From the NCBI RefSeq assembly GCF_045063725.1, contig NZ_CP173695.1: DNA of 64,000 nt; one strand, written 5' to 3'. The notes beneath the pieces were generated by a model. It saw only the letters and a list, made by a program, of their open reading frames with translations, did not search any database and was not told the DNA's origin. The translations under genes and the position numbers were made by a program. This document shows, piece by piece, positions 5,699-14,404 of the stretch (the stretch's first letter is position 1; every line of letters begins with the position of its first letter). This DNA comes from Sellimonas catena (GTDB lineage: Bacteria; Bacillota; Clostridia; Lachnospirales; Lachnospiraceae).

Positions 5699-8356
5699 TT
5701 ATTTTGCTGCTTCTGAGATTTCCTGATGTTTTTCCAGTAAGTCTACTGTCAGTTTTTCCTGGAATACCTTTGGATAAGCAGATTTGTTGTCGGAATCTGT
5801 CTCTCCTTCATATACAGCAAGCGGGTATGTTTTCTGAAGTTCTTCTCTTCCTTTTTCAATGATGCACTGCGCCATCTCCATTGCCTTGTCTGCTTTGTCT
5901 CCGTTGTCTTTGTCGAGAACAGCTACAGACTCTGTCAGAGAGAAGTTTCCTTCCGTCGGGTCGACATAGTCAATCGGAAGTCCTTCTTCTTTATCTGCTA
6001 CCGCCTGATGTCTCAGACCAAATCCGACTGCCACTTCTCCGGCACGTACTTTTTTAAGCGGTGCAGAACCGGAATCTTCGATGTTGTCGCCTGCATTTGC
6101 GTAAATATCCGACAGAATATTCTGTGCTTCCTCCTCACCGTATTCGCTTACAAGTGCCTGAATCAGAAGCCATGCCGTAGAAGAGCTCTTAATATCTGTC
6201 ACGGAAATCATGTCCTTGTACTGCGGATCTGCCAGATCCTTGATGCAGGTCGGTGTGTCCAGATTGTTTTCCTTTAAGAGTTCTGTATTGACAATGATCG
6301 CGCCTTCCTGTTTTGTAATCGGTGCATAGAAATCAGAACTGTCATTTTCACTGAGTGTTGTATAGTCAAATGTCAGATCTTTAAACATGCTGTTCTGCTC
6401 CTGAGCACTGTCCAGGTAGAAAGAACTCATTGTCACCATGTCTGCTTCCAGATTCTTTCCTTCCGCGATCAGCTTTCCTCCCAGTTCGGATGTTCCGAAT
6501 GTCTGGAATACATATTCGCCTTCATATCCATTATCATCCAGTGTTTTTTTCATGGCATCTACCGCCTCTTCATCAGCGTTGGAATAGATAATGATCTGAT
6601 CCTCTGAAGATCCTGAAGCCGCATCTGATCCGGAACATCCGCCAAGCATTACGGAGCCGGCCATCAGACATGCCATAAACATTGCTGTCACACTTTTCAT
6701 CTTCATAATTTTTTTCTCCTTTTTCACTTTAAATTCAGATTTTTTTCTATCTGAAAGGAGGACTAATACTCCCTTTATGCAAAGATTGGTCAAAAGGATC
6801 AGGATGGACAGTACGAAAATTTCATTGAATTTCATAAAGTACTGTAATTCCTTGATCTTTGTCGTAATGACCATAGTTCTCGCTCCCGCGATGAAAATCA
6901 CCGCGCTGACGGTTACCATTGCGTTCACAAAATAGTATCCGAACACTTCCAGAAGTGTAGATGACATATTCGGTGTGATAATTCTTATGAGGGTTTTCCC
7001 CCAGGAGTCGCCAAGCAGTTTCGCTGTCGCCTCCCAGGAGGTGTTCAGCTTCAGAAGCGCGTTCTTGATCATCAGGTACGGTGTAGAAAAATAATGGATC
7101 ATGTTACAGATGATGATCAGTAAAAAAGTGTTCTGAAGCGATGTTCCTGAGAACACAAGCATATATGCAATACCGATAACCATTCCGGGAATGGTGTTGG
7201 TGATCAGGGCCGTGCTTTCTACCACCTGCTTTGCGGATCCTCTCAGGCTGCTCCGCGCGGAAGCAAGCGCACATCCGTAAGCAAGCAGGGTTCCGAAAAT
7301 CGCCGTCATAAATGCTACAAACAATGAGTTTTTATATACTGCCGTCAATGTATTGTCGTTGAATACATCACGGAAGTGATCCAGTGTAAACACTGCCTGA
7401 TAAGGCCATTCCTGAATAAACGGCATGATGAAGATCACAGCAAAGACTGCAAATACACAGATCAGGATCACAGCCGATCCGACCGAGCAGAGGATGTCTC
7501 TTGTCTTGTTTTTCTTTAATTCGATTGCGGAGATCTTCGTATACCGGATGTTGTATCGTTCCAGGAATTTCAGAAGCAGGATGCTGACAATCGAAGGAAT
7601 CAGCATGATCACAGCTACTACCGCTCCGTTGTTGAAATTCGGGATACTTCCAAGCATCTCATTGTAAAGTACGGTTGCAACAACTTCGTACTCTCCTCCC
7701 ACGGATTCCGGAATACCGTAATCGGTAAAGCAGAGGAAGAAACACTGTACAAAGGAGGTTGCAAAAGTTCCGAGCAGCGGACGGATAATCGTCTGTTGAA
7801 AAGTTTTCATCGGAGAGTCTCCCATAATTCTGGAAACAACCATGAATTTTTTGTCGATATATTCCATCGTATTGGACAGAAGCATAAAGGATACCGGAAG
7901 GGTGTAGATCACATATCCGATCACAAGTCCGTTAAATCCGTAGATATCAAACAGCTGTCTTCCAAAGAGCCTTGTCAGAAGTCCCTGTTTTCCGAAGGAA
8001 TAGATAATGGCAAATCCGTATGTAATAGTCGGCAGAAGCATTGGAAGCTGTGCTGCCAGACGGATAAATTTCTTATATTTTCCAGGTGCATTTGTATAAT
8101 GTACGGTGTACGCAAGTAAAAACGCAAGGAGTGTTGCCACCACCGCGCTGACGATGGAAACTTCCAGGCTGTGCCGTACAGCCAGGCCGAATCCTCTCTG
8201 TGTCAGCATTTCACTGTAGTGTGCCAGGGAAAGTCCTGACTCACCTGCAAGAGACTGTTGAAACAGTACGATAACCGGGACAAACAGAAAGATCAAAAAC
8301 AGAAGAAGCGCAATCCCGTAAATTCCTTTGATTTCTTTTTCTTTTATCTTCTTCAT
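5699..8356 (-). CDS. Phosphonate ABC permease joined in frame to its substrate-binding lipoprotein
   Basis: One open frame of 885 codons. Codons 1 to about 550 form a duplicated binding-protein-dependent permease of the iron/AEP type with two six-helix halves; each half has the usual EAA-like loop region. Codons 551-885 form a complete solute-binding lipoprotein. They start at MKMKSVTAMF, have a hydrophobic signal segment and a lipobox MLGGC, and continue as a family-1 binding protein (IIIYSNADEEAVDAM). There is no stop between them. However, AGGAG lies 9 nt before the internal ATG at 6706, so the binding protein may also be made separately. It sits between the ATPase gene (3 nt upstream) and phnW. 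Substrate is inferred from the neighbours: 2-aminoethylphosphonate. Confidence 0.88.
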   Translation of the reverse strand: MKKIKEKEIKGIYGIALLLFLIFLFVPVIVLFQQSLAGESGLSLAHYSEMLTQRGFGLAVRHSLEVSIVSAVVATLLAFLLAYTVHYTNAPGKYKKFIRLAAQLPMLLPTITYGFAIIYSFGKQGLLTRLFGRQLFDIYGFNGLVIGYVIYTLPVSFMLLSNTMEYIDKKFMVVSRIMGDSPMKTFQQTIIRPLLGTFATSFVQCFFLCFTDYGIPESVGGEYEVVATVLYNEMLGSIPNFNNGAVVAVIMLIPSIVSILLLKFLERYNIRYTKISAIELKKNKTRDILCSVGSAVILICVFAVFAVIFIMPFIQEWPYQAVFTLDHFRDVFNDNTLTAVYKNSLFVAFMTAIFGTLLAYGCALASARSSLRGSAKQVVESTALITNTIPGMVIGIAYMLVFSGTSLQNTFLLIIICNMIHYFSTPYLMIKNALLKLNTSWEATAKLLGDSWGKTLIRIITPNMSSTLLEVFGYYFVNAMVTVSAVIFIAGARTMVITTKIKELQYFMKFNEIFVLSILILLTNLCIKGVLVLLSDRKKSEFKVKKEKKIMKMKSVTAMFMACLMAGSVMLGGCSGSDAASGSSEDQIIIYSNADEEAVDAMKKTLDDNGYEGEYVFQTFGTSELGGKLIAEGKNLEADMVTMSSFYLDSAQEQNSMFKDLTFDYTTLSENDSSDFYAPITKQEGAIIVNTELLKENNLDTPTCIKDLADPQYKDMISVTDIKSSSTAWLLIQALVSEYGEEEAQNILSDIYANAGDNIEDSGSAPLKKVRAGEVAVGFGLRHQAVADKEEGLPIDYVDPTEGNFSLTESVAVLDKDNGDKADKAMEMAQCIIEKGREELQKTYPLAVYEGETDSDNKSAYPKVFQEKLTVDLLEKHQEISEAAK
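6704..6720 (-). promoter_or_regulatory. Internal ribosome site and start for the binding lipoprotein
   Basis: Inside the fused frame, AGGAG (6720-6716) is followed after 9 nt by ATG (6706-6704). Starting there would give a 335-residue lipoprotein with a normal signal peptide and lipobox. This looks like the original start of a separate gene whose upstream stop has been lost. Confidence 0.75.
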
Positions 8357-8359
8357 CTT

Positions 8360-9130
8360 TTACACCACCTGAAATCTCTTTGCTTCTGATTCACTGAACA
8401 GCATCATGATGTTGTTTCTCTTGATTTCGAGCTGTCTTAAAATGAAGTTCTTTACGAAATCTTCTTCCGGTGTATTGATAATATCTTCCGGTCTTCCGTA
8501 CTGGGCGATCGTTCCCTGATTCATGATGACAACCTTGTCGGAAAGGGTGAGCGCTTCCTCCGGATCATGTGTGACTATAATGGTTGTCAGATGATATTCT
8601 CTTGCAATCTCCTTGATCTTGTCTTTGATGGATTCTTTGATCACGCCATCCAAAGCACTCAACGGCTCGTCAAGAAGCAGGATCTTCGGCTTCATTACCA
8701 TGGTTCTCGCAAGAGCCACTCTCTGTTTTTGTCCGCCGGAAAGCTGTTCGATCTTCTTATCCAGATGGTCCTTCAGTCCCAGAAGATTGATCAGTCCATT
8801 GACTTCCTCCACCGTTACAATGTTTTTGTTATTGCGAAGGCCGTATGTAACATTCTGTTTCACATTCAGATTCGGGAAGAGCGCATAATCCTGGAATACA
8901 ATATTGAATCCTCTCTCTTCCATTGGTACATTTAAAATATCTTCACCCTGAAAAATCAGTTCACCGGCATCTGCCTGTGTCAGTCCGAGGATGATATTTA
9001 AAAGTGTTGTTTTCCCGCATCCGGACGGTCCGAGAATCGATACAATCTCGCCATCCTCGATCTGCAGATTGATGTTTTTTAAAACATTCACTCCGTCAAA
9101 TGATTTTTTGATATGCTTTAATTCCAGCAT
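8360..9130 (-). CDS. ABC transporter ATPase for 2-aminoethylphosphonate uptake
   Basis: A 256-residue importer ATPase. Walker A is GPSGCGKTT (34-42), the signature is LSGGQ (130-134), Walker B is LLLDEP (151-156), and the switch histidine is in IVTHDPEEA. I start at ATG 9130 because AAGGGG lies 9 nt upstream; a TTG two codons earlier is too close to it. It is the first gene of the operon ATPase, permease/binding protein, phnW, phnX. The family resembles PhnT-like and iron/spermidine ATPases, and the substrate is inferred from context. Confidence 0.9.
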   Translation of the reverse strand: MLELKHIKKSFDGVNVLKNINLQIEDGEIVSILGPSGCGKTTLLNIILGLTQADAGELIFQGEDILNVPMEERGFNIVFQDYALFPNLNVKQNVTYGLRNNKNIVTVEEVNGLINLLGLKDHLDKKIEQLSGGQKQRVALARTMVMKPKILLLDEPLSALDGVIKESIKDKIKEIAREYHLTTIIVTHDPEEALTLSDKVVIMNQGTIAQYGRPEDIINTPEEDFVKNFILRQLEIKRNNIMMLFSESEAKRFQVV

Positions 9131-9193
9131 GTACAAATGCCCCTTTCTTTTATCCAGATTTTCTACATTTCATCGTTTTTTTCATCTTATAGC

Positions 9194-9238
9194 ACTATAA
9201 CTCTTTACGTTTTTTTGTTCCATCCGGCCTGCGTAAAG
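9194..9238 (-). promoter_or_regulatory. Possible promoter/operator of the phosphonate operon
   Basis: A TATAGT (9199-9194) precedes the ATPase gene by about 65 nt. Upstream of it a 7-bp inverted repeat CTTTACG/CGTAAAG (9203-9209 and 9232-9238) overlaps where the -35 should be. The best -35 match, TGGAAC, is poor, which would suit an activated promoter. No regulator gene is adjacent. Confidence 0.35.
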
Positions 9239-9295
9239 CTTTTGCAAAAATCACGTTACTGTCTTTTCAGGAAATGTAAAATTCATTTAACAAAA

Positions 9296-9343
9296 AAACA
9301 TTGGGGACGGGTTACTTTTCACCGGAACACGTCCCCAATGTTT
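9296..9343. repeat. REP-like palindrome, copy 1
   Basis: Two 14-bp perfect arms (AAACATTGGGGACG and its complement) flank a 20-nt centre containing CCGGAACA. The GGAACACGTCCCC core recurs at 42068-42107 and 42192-42207. Such GGGGAC...GTCCCC palindromes look like REP elements mobilised by RAYT transposases. It may also terminate the yitT-like transcript. Confidence 0.65.
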
Positions 9344-9355
9344 ATTGGAGTGGTT

Positions 9356-9958
9356 TTATTCGCCCGCCGTCTCAGGTTCGGGCTGTCTTCTAAAATTCTG
9401 TACAAAGTCAATTAAAAGTGATGAAAGCATCACTGTCACCACGGAAAACGCAATCCGGATGACCGGAATATAAGAAAGGGAAAGTCCCAGTACTACCAGA
9501 TCCGTAAAAAGATAGGCTCTGGAAAGTCTCCACCCGGTTCCTCTGGAAATGGAAAGGGCAAGTGCATCGTCTCCGCCGCTTGATCCGCCCTGACGTACAA
9601 TCAGGCCGACACCGATTCCTACAAAAACACCTCCCAGAAGCGCCGCCGCAAGCGGATAATCCGACAGATCCGGCAGCATGTAGGGAAACTGTTCCCACAG
9701 ATCATAAAACAGAGACACAAATAAGGTGGAAATCACGGAAATCCTGATAAACTTTCCTCCAAGAAACCGGAATGCCAGAAGGTAGCAGCTCAGATCAAGG
9801 ATCGGGGTTACAAGTCCTTTTGGAATATGAAACCATTTGTTTGCAAACAGTGTCATGCCAATGACACCTCCTTCAGTAATCCCGGTCTGTGAATGAATAT
9901 TGTGGATACCGAAGGTACAGATTGCCGCTCCCACGGCAATCCATAACAACATCGGCAC
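9356..9958 (-). CDS. YitT/DUF161-family membrane protein with interrupted N-terminus
   Basis: About 200 residues with five to six membrane helices and the YitT-type motifs FGIHNIHSQTGITEGGVIGM and RQGGSSGGDDALAL. It lacks the cytosolic DUF2179 domain of many YitT proteins. The function is unknown. The visible start is GTG 9958, with GAGGG 7 nt before it. The same frame runs further upstream to an ATG at 10015 behind a strong AAAGGAGG, but a TGA at 9991-9989 interrupts it after eight codons. Either the gene is a new nonsense mutant that restarts at GTG, or the short upstream frame is a leader peptide. It is driven by a MerR-like promoter. Confidence 0.8.
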   Translation of the reverse strand: MPMLLWIAVGAAICTFGIHNIHSQTGITEGGVIGMTLFANKWFHIPKGLVTPILDLSCYLLAFRFLGGKFIRISVISTLFVSLFYDLWEQFPYMLPDLSDYPLAAALLGGVFVGIGVGLIVRQGGSSGGDDALALSISRGTGWRLSRAYLFTDLVVLGLSLSYIPVIRIAFSVVTVMLSSLLIDFVQNFRRQPEPETAGE

Positions 9959-9988
9959 CGTAATTCCCTCAACCAGTCTTTGTACTGT

Positions 9989-10015
9989 TCATCTCATCTT
10001 ATTCTTCAACATCAT
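9989..10015 (-). other. Eight-codon upstream frame in phase with the YitT-like gene
   Basis: ATG 10015 follows AAAGGAGG at a good distance and reads MMLKNKMR, then TGA. Downstream, the same frame continues TVQRLVEGITVPMLL into the YitT-like protein without another stop. The strong ribosome site suggests this was the original start. Confidence 0.7.
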
Positions 10016-10033
10016 AAAACCTCCTTTATGTTT

Positions 10034-10064
10034 ATCTTAAACTCTGGTACTATCCCAGAGTCAA
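10034..10064 (-). promoter_or_regulatory. MerR-type promoter of the YitT-like gene
   Basis: On the minus strand TTGACT (10064-10059) and TAAGAT (10039-10034) are 19 bp apart. A perfect 7-bp inverted repeat ACTCTGG/CCAGAGT with a 7-nt centre (10041-10061) fills the spacer. The overlong spacer with a central palindrome is the hallmark of promoters untwisted by MerR-family activators. No merR gene lies nearby. Confidence 0.8.
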
Positions 10065-10091
10065 GACATTTTCACAAAAAGGAGGTCTTTT

Positions 10092-12341
10092 TTATGCTCT
10101 CTGCTTTACGCCCGACGTATCACGCTTTCCTGTTTTCAGACGGTTCAGCGAAATTTCTTTTTCCTTATATACTGCTTTGGTCTCAGTTCCTTCTGCAAAA
10201 ACATAGGCGCTTTCCACAGCGTCCTTCTTCTGAAGCCTGATTCCCCGGATTCCGAGGGCTCCCTTTTTCTTCTCGGATACATCTTCCGCCGGGAATTTGA
10301 GGAAGTAGCCGTTTTCTGTCTGAAGTACGGCAAAATCCTGCCCGTTCATCGGAAGCACAGCTCGTACTTCATCACCTTCCTGAAGCTTGGTCGCCGCGGT
10401 TGTCCGCTTGGAAACAAGGAATTCCGATCCTGCCACCTGTTTGACAAGTCCGTCTTTTGTGGCAAACAGAAGGAATTCTCCCTCCAGATCCGACTCGTTC
10501 ATCAACGTAACGATATGTTCTTCCGTGCTGTCAAAATTACTGATATTGTCCACCGGAAGTCCCTTGTCCCGGAATTTGCCATGCGGGATATCCAGTACCT
10601 TGATCTGGTGCATCCGTCCTTCAGCAGTAAACAGACAGAGCTTTCCGGTATTCATGCAGCGGATAATATAGCGGCTTTCTGCGTCCGCCGCCTCCTGGTT
10701 CCGCTCGTAAACAGACGGATCCACCGTCCTTGCATATCCGAAACGGTCCACCAGACAGATCACTTCCTGCTCCTCGATCTTTTTCTCCTCGTAAACTGCT
10801 TCCTCTGCATTTTCAAGGAGGGTGCGGCGCTTCACCGCATATTCTTTCTTCAGCTTATTCAGATCGTCAATGATGACAGCCGACATTTCATCGTAGTCAT
10901 TTAAGATCTTCTCATAACGCTCGATCTTACGGATTGTTTCTTCATGCTCTTTCTGAAGCGCTTCGATCTCCAGACCGATCAGCCGGTAGAGACGCATCTC
11001 CAGAATGGCCGTTGCCTGCCGCTCTGTAAAGGAAAGAAGCTTTGCCATCTTCTCTGAAGTTTTGCTTTTAAATGTAATCTCATCGGTGATTCCGTACATC
11101 AGACAGGCCCTGGCGTCCTTGACCGAACGGCTTCCCCGCAGGATCTCGATAATCAGGTCAATCACATCACAGGCCTTGATGAGACCTTCCTGTACCTCAC
11201 GTTTTTCCTGCTCTTTTGCAAGCAGTGTCCGGTATTTCCTTGTAGTAATCTCGAACTGAAAATCCACATGATATTCAATGATCTTTTTCAGCCCCATCGT
11301 CTCCGGCTTTCCGTCCGCCACCGCCAGCATGTTGACGCCGAACGTATCCTCCAGTTTCGTCTTCTTGTAAAGCATGTTCGTCAGATTTTCCACATCGGCA
11401 TCCTTTTTCAGGTCGATGACGATACGGATTCCCTCTTTGGAGGACTGGTTGGAAATATCCACAATGTCCGATGTCTTCTTCGTCTCCACAAGGGCGCAGA
11501 CATCATTTAAAAATTTACCGATACCGCTTCCGATCATCGTGTATGGAATCTCCGTGATGACAAGACGCTTTTTCCCGCCTTTTAAGTCTTCAATCTCCAC
11601 TTTTCCACGCAGCTTGATCTTCCCGCTTCCGGTCTCGTAGATCTGCAGCAGGTCGTCCTGATTGACCACGATGCCGCCCGTCGGGAAATCCGGGCCTTTC
11701 AGATATTTCATCAGCTGCCTGGTGCTGATGGCATTGTTCTTCATGTATGCTTTCACCGCGTCGATGACTTCCCCCAGATTGTGGGTCGGGATGCTTGTCG
11801 CCATACCGACTGCGATTCCTTCCGCTCCATTGACAAGAAGATTCGGGAAACGGACCGGAAGAACTTCCGGCTCTTTTTCCGTCTCGTCAAAGTTCGGAAC
11901 GAAGTTGACAATGTCCTTGTCCAGATCCGCAAGAAACGCTTCCTGGGTCACCTTCGCAAGTCTTGCCTCGGTGTAACGCATGGCCGCAGCCCCGTCCCCT
12001 TCGATGGAACCGAAGTTTCCGTGGCCGTCCACCATCACCATGCCCTTTTTGAAATCCTGTGCCATCACGACAAGAGCCTCATAAATGGAACTGTCGCCGT
12101 GAGGATGGTATTTACCCATCGTGTCCCCGACAATACGCGCGCACTTTCTGTACGGTCTGTCATACCGGATTCCCAGTTCGTACATATCATAAAGGGTACG
12201 TCTCTGGACCGGCTTCAGGCCGTCCCTGACGTCCGGCAGGGCACGGGAAACGATGACGCTCATCGCATAATCAATATATGATTTTTTCATGACATCCGAA
12301 TATTCGGTCCGGATGATCTGTTCACTTTCATTCTGACTCAT
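10092..12341 (-). CDS. parC: Type II topoisomerase subunit A, ParC-like
   Basis: A 749-residue DNA gyrase/topoisomerase IV A subunit. The winged-helix tower carries the quinolone-determining region KYHPHGDSSIYEALV, and the catalytic Tyr123 is in AAAMRYTEARL. A coiled coil spans about 370-490. The C-terminal beta-pinwheel is short and I see no clear GyrA box (QRRGGKG type), which favours ParC. Gyrase-type activity cannot be excluded because many Clostridia have two related pairs. Ser84 and Glu88 occupy the usual resistance positions and are wild type. It follows the B-subunit gene by 39 nt. Confidence 0.85.
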   Translation of the reverse strand: MSQNESEQIIRTEYSDVMKKSYIDYAMSVIVSRALPDVRDGLKPVQRRTLYDMYELGIRYDRPYRKCARIVGDTMGKYHPHGDSSIYEALVVMAQDFKKGMVMVDGHGNFGSIEGDGAAAMRYTEARLAKVTQEAFLADLDKDIVNFVPNFDETEKEPEVLPVRFPNLLVNGAEGIAVGMATSIPTHNLGEVIDAVKAYMKNNAISTRQLMKYLKGPDFPTGGIVVNQDDLLQIYETGSGKIKLRGKVEIEDLKGGKKRLVITEIPYTMIGSGIGKFLNDVCALVETKKTSDIVDISNQSSKEGIRIVIDLKKDADVENLTNMLYKKTKLEDTFGVNMLAVADGKPETMGLKKIIEYHVDFQFEITTRKYRTLLAKEQEKREVQEGLIKACDVIDLIIEILRGSRSVKDARACLMYGITDEITFKSKTSEKMAKLLSFTERQATAILEMRLYRLIGLEIEALQKEHEETIRKIERYEKILNDYDEMSAVIIDDLNKLKKEYAVKRRTLLENAEEAVYEEKKIEEQEVICLVDRFGYARTVDPSVYERNQEAADAESRYIIRCMNTGKLCLFTAEGRMHQIKVLDIPHGKFRDKGLPVDNISNFDSTEEHIVTLMNESDLEGEFLLFATKDGLVKQVAGSEFLVSKRTTAATKLQEGDEVRAVLPMNGQDFAVLQTENGYFLKFPAEDVSEKKKGALGIRGIRLQKKDAVESAYVFAEGTETKAVYKEKEISLNRLKTGKRDTSGVKQRA

Positions 12342-12380
12342 GTATCTTCCTCATTTCTAATGGTAACTGTCCGTTTCCTG

Positions 12381-14303
12381 CTAAATATCCAGCTCTGCCT
12401 CTCTGGCATTCTCGTAGATAAACGTCCGTCTCGGCGGTACTTCGGTACCCATCAGCATCTCTGTCACGCTGGAAGCCATCCGGGCGTCTTCGATCTCCAC
12501 CTGTTTTAAAATCCGGGTCTTCGGATCCAGTGTCGTCTCCCAGAGCTGCTGGGCATCCATCTCTCCCAGACCTTTGTATCTCTGGAGCGTGAACGGCCCT
12601 TTGTGCTTCTTCCGGTACTCTTCCAGAGCCCGGTCATCGTAGAGGTATTCCTCCTTGCCGCTTTTTGGCATGGCCTTATAAAGAGGCGGCATGGCAATAT
12701 AGACATGTCCCTCAAAAATAAGCTCCGGCATAAAGCGGTAAAACAAGGTCAGGAGCAGCGTGGAAATATGCGCTCCGTCCACGTCCGCATCGGCCATGAT
12801 GATAATCTTATCGTACCGCAGTTTGCTGATATCAAAATCATTTCCGTATCCTTCGGAAAATCCGCAGCCAAAGGCATTGATCATTGTCTTGATCTCCGCG
12901 TTTGCCAGCACTTTATCGATACTTGCCTTCTCTACATTTAAAATCTTTCCGCGGATCGGAAGGATCGCCTGGTACATCCGGTCTCTCGCCGTCTTGGCAG
13001 AACCGCCTGCGGAGTCTCCCTCCACGATAAAGATCTCACATTTTTTCGGATTCCTGCATTCGCAGTTTGCGAGTTTTCCGTTGCTGTCAAAAGAATACTT
13101 CTGCTTTGTCAGCAGGTTTGTCTTTGCCTTTTCCTCCGTTTTCCGGATCTTTGCCGCCTTCTCCGCACAGGACAGCACTTTCTTTAAGACATCCAGATTC
13201 CGGTCAAAGTAACGCACGATTTCATCGTTTGTCACCTTGCTTGTGGCCTTGGCTGCATCCTGGTTGTCCAGTTTCGTCTTTGTCTGCCCCTCAAATCTAG
13301 GATCCGGGTGCTTGACAGAGACAATCGCCGTCATCCCGTTCCGGATGTCCGCGCCGGTAAAGTTGGCATCCTTGTCCTTCAGAATTCCAAGCTCCCTTGC
13401 GTACTGGTTCATCACTGTCGTAAAGGTAGACTTAAAGCCTGTCAGATGAGTTCCTCCTTCTGCATTATAGATATTGTTGCAGAATCCAAGAATGTTCTCA
13501 TGAAACTCATTGACATACTGAAAAACCGCCTCCACCTCGATGCCCTCGGCCTCCCCTTTGAAGTAGACCGGGTCGTGAACCGGCTCGCTCTTGGAATTCA
13601 GATCCTTGATAAACCCGATCAGTCCGTCCGGCTCATGGTAGGTAATCTGCTCTTCCGGCTCTTTTCTCTTATCTGTAAAATGAATCGTCAGTTCCGGATT
13701 CAGATATGCAGTCTCGTGAAGCCTGCTCTTGATCTCCTCCTCCCGGAATCTTGTCTTTTCAAAAATCTCGCCGTCCGGGAGAAAATTAATGGTCGTCCCT
13801 GTCTTTTTCGTCTTTCCGATCACCGGAAGGAGCCCGTTTTCCAGTTCCACCACCGGAATTCCCCGCTCATATCGGTCATGGTGAATGGCCCCGTCACGGC
13901 TGATCTTCACATCCATATATTCGGAAAGGGCATTGACTACGGAAGAGCCCACACCGTGGAGCCCGCCGCTTGTCTTGTAGACAGAATCGTCAAACTTTCC
14001 CCCTGCGTGCAGTGTTGTATAGACAATACGCGCCGCCGATACGCCTTTTTGATGCATTCCAACCGGCACGCCGCGCCCGTCATCGGAGACTGTCGCGGAG
14101 CCGTCTTTTTCCAGCGTCACTTCTATATTCATGCAAAATCCGGCCAGATGTTCATCCACGGAATTGTCCACGATCTCGTATACCAGATGATTCAGCCCCT
14201 TTGTACCTACACTTCCGATATACATGCCGGGACGCTTCCGGACTGCCTCCAGACCTTCCAGTACCGCGATACTGTCCGCATCGTATGTCGTATGTTTCGC
14301 CAT
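12381..14303 (-). CDS. parE: Type II topoisomerase subunit B, ParE-like
   Basis: A 640-residue ATPase subunit. The GHKL fold shows YEIVDNSVDEH, DDGRGVP and GLHGVGSSVVNAL. The transducer follows, then TOPRIM with VEGDSAGGSAK and DADVDGAHI, and the C-terminal PRRTFIYENA. The start at MAKHTTYDADSI has AAAGGAAG before it. An upstream in-frame ATG would add 30 non-conserved residues. Paired with parC downstream. ParE rather than GyrB is chosen from the partner and is less certain than the family. Confidence 0.86.
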   Translation of the reverse strand: MAKHTTYDADSIAVLEGLEAVRKRPGMYIGSVGTKGLNHLVYEIVDNSVDEHLAGFCMNIEVTLEKDGSATVSDDGRGVPVGMHQKGVSAARIVYTTLHAGGKFDDSVYKTSGGLHGVGSSVVNALSEYMDVKISRDGAIHHDRYERGIPVVELENGLLPVIGKTKKTGTTINFLPDGEIFEKTRFREEEIKSRLHETAYLNPELTIHFTDKRKEPEEQITYHEPDGLIGFIKDLNSKSEPVHDPVYFKGEAEGIEVEAVFQYVNEFHENILGFCNNIYNAEGGTHLTGFKSTFTTVMNQYARELGILKDKDANFTGADIRNGMTAIVSVKHPDPRFEGQTKTKLDNQDAAKATSKVTNDEIVRYFDRNLDVLKKVLSCAEKAAKIRKTEEKAKTNLLTKQKYSFDSNGKLANCECRNPKKCEIFIVEGDSAGGSAKTARDRMYQAILPIRGKILNVEKASIDKVLANAEIKTMINAFGCGFSEGYGNDFDISKLRYDKIIIMADADVDGAHISTLLLTLFYRFMPELIFEGHVYIAMPPLYKAMPKSGKEEYLYDDRALEEYRKKHKGPFTLQRYKGLGEMDAQQLWETTLDPKTRILKQVEIEDARMASSVTEMLMGTEVPPRRTFIYENAREAELDI

Positions 14304-14364
14304 CGTATTCTTCCTTTCTTCCTTCTGATTATTCGTATCTTTCAAAAAATCCATTACTTTCAAC

Positions 14365-14393
14365 AGTTTACCACAATCGAACATACGATTCAA
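14365..14393 (-). promoter_or_regulatory. Promoter of the parE-parC operon
   Basis: TTGAAT (14393-14388) and TAAACT (14370-14365) on the minus strand are spaced 17 bp, about 60 nt before the chosen parE start. The spacer contains CGTATGTTCG, a partial resemblance to a LexA half-site, but it is too imperfect to claim. Confidence 0.6.
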
Positions 14394-14404
14394 GAAATTA
14401 AATT

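Noticed and set aside
14370..14390. LexA box in the parE promoter
   Set aside because: The best alignment to GAAC-N4-GTTC has two mismatches, so it is not convincing without comparison.
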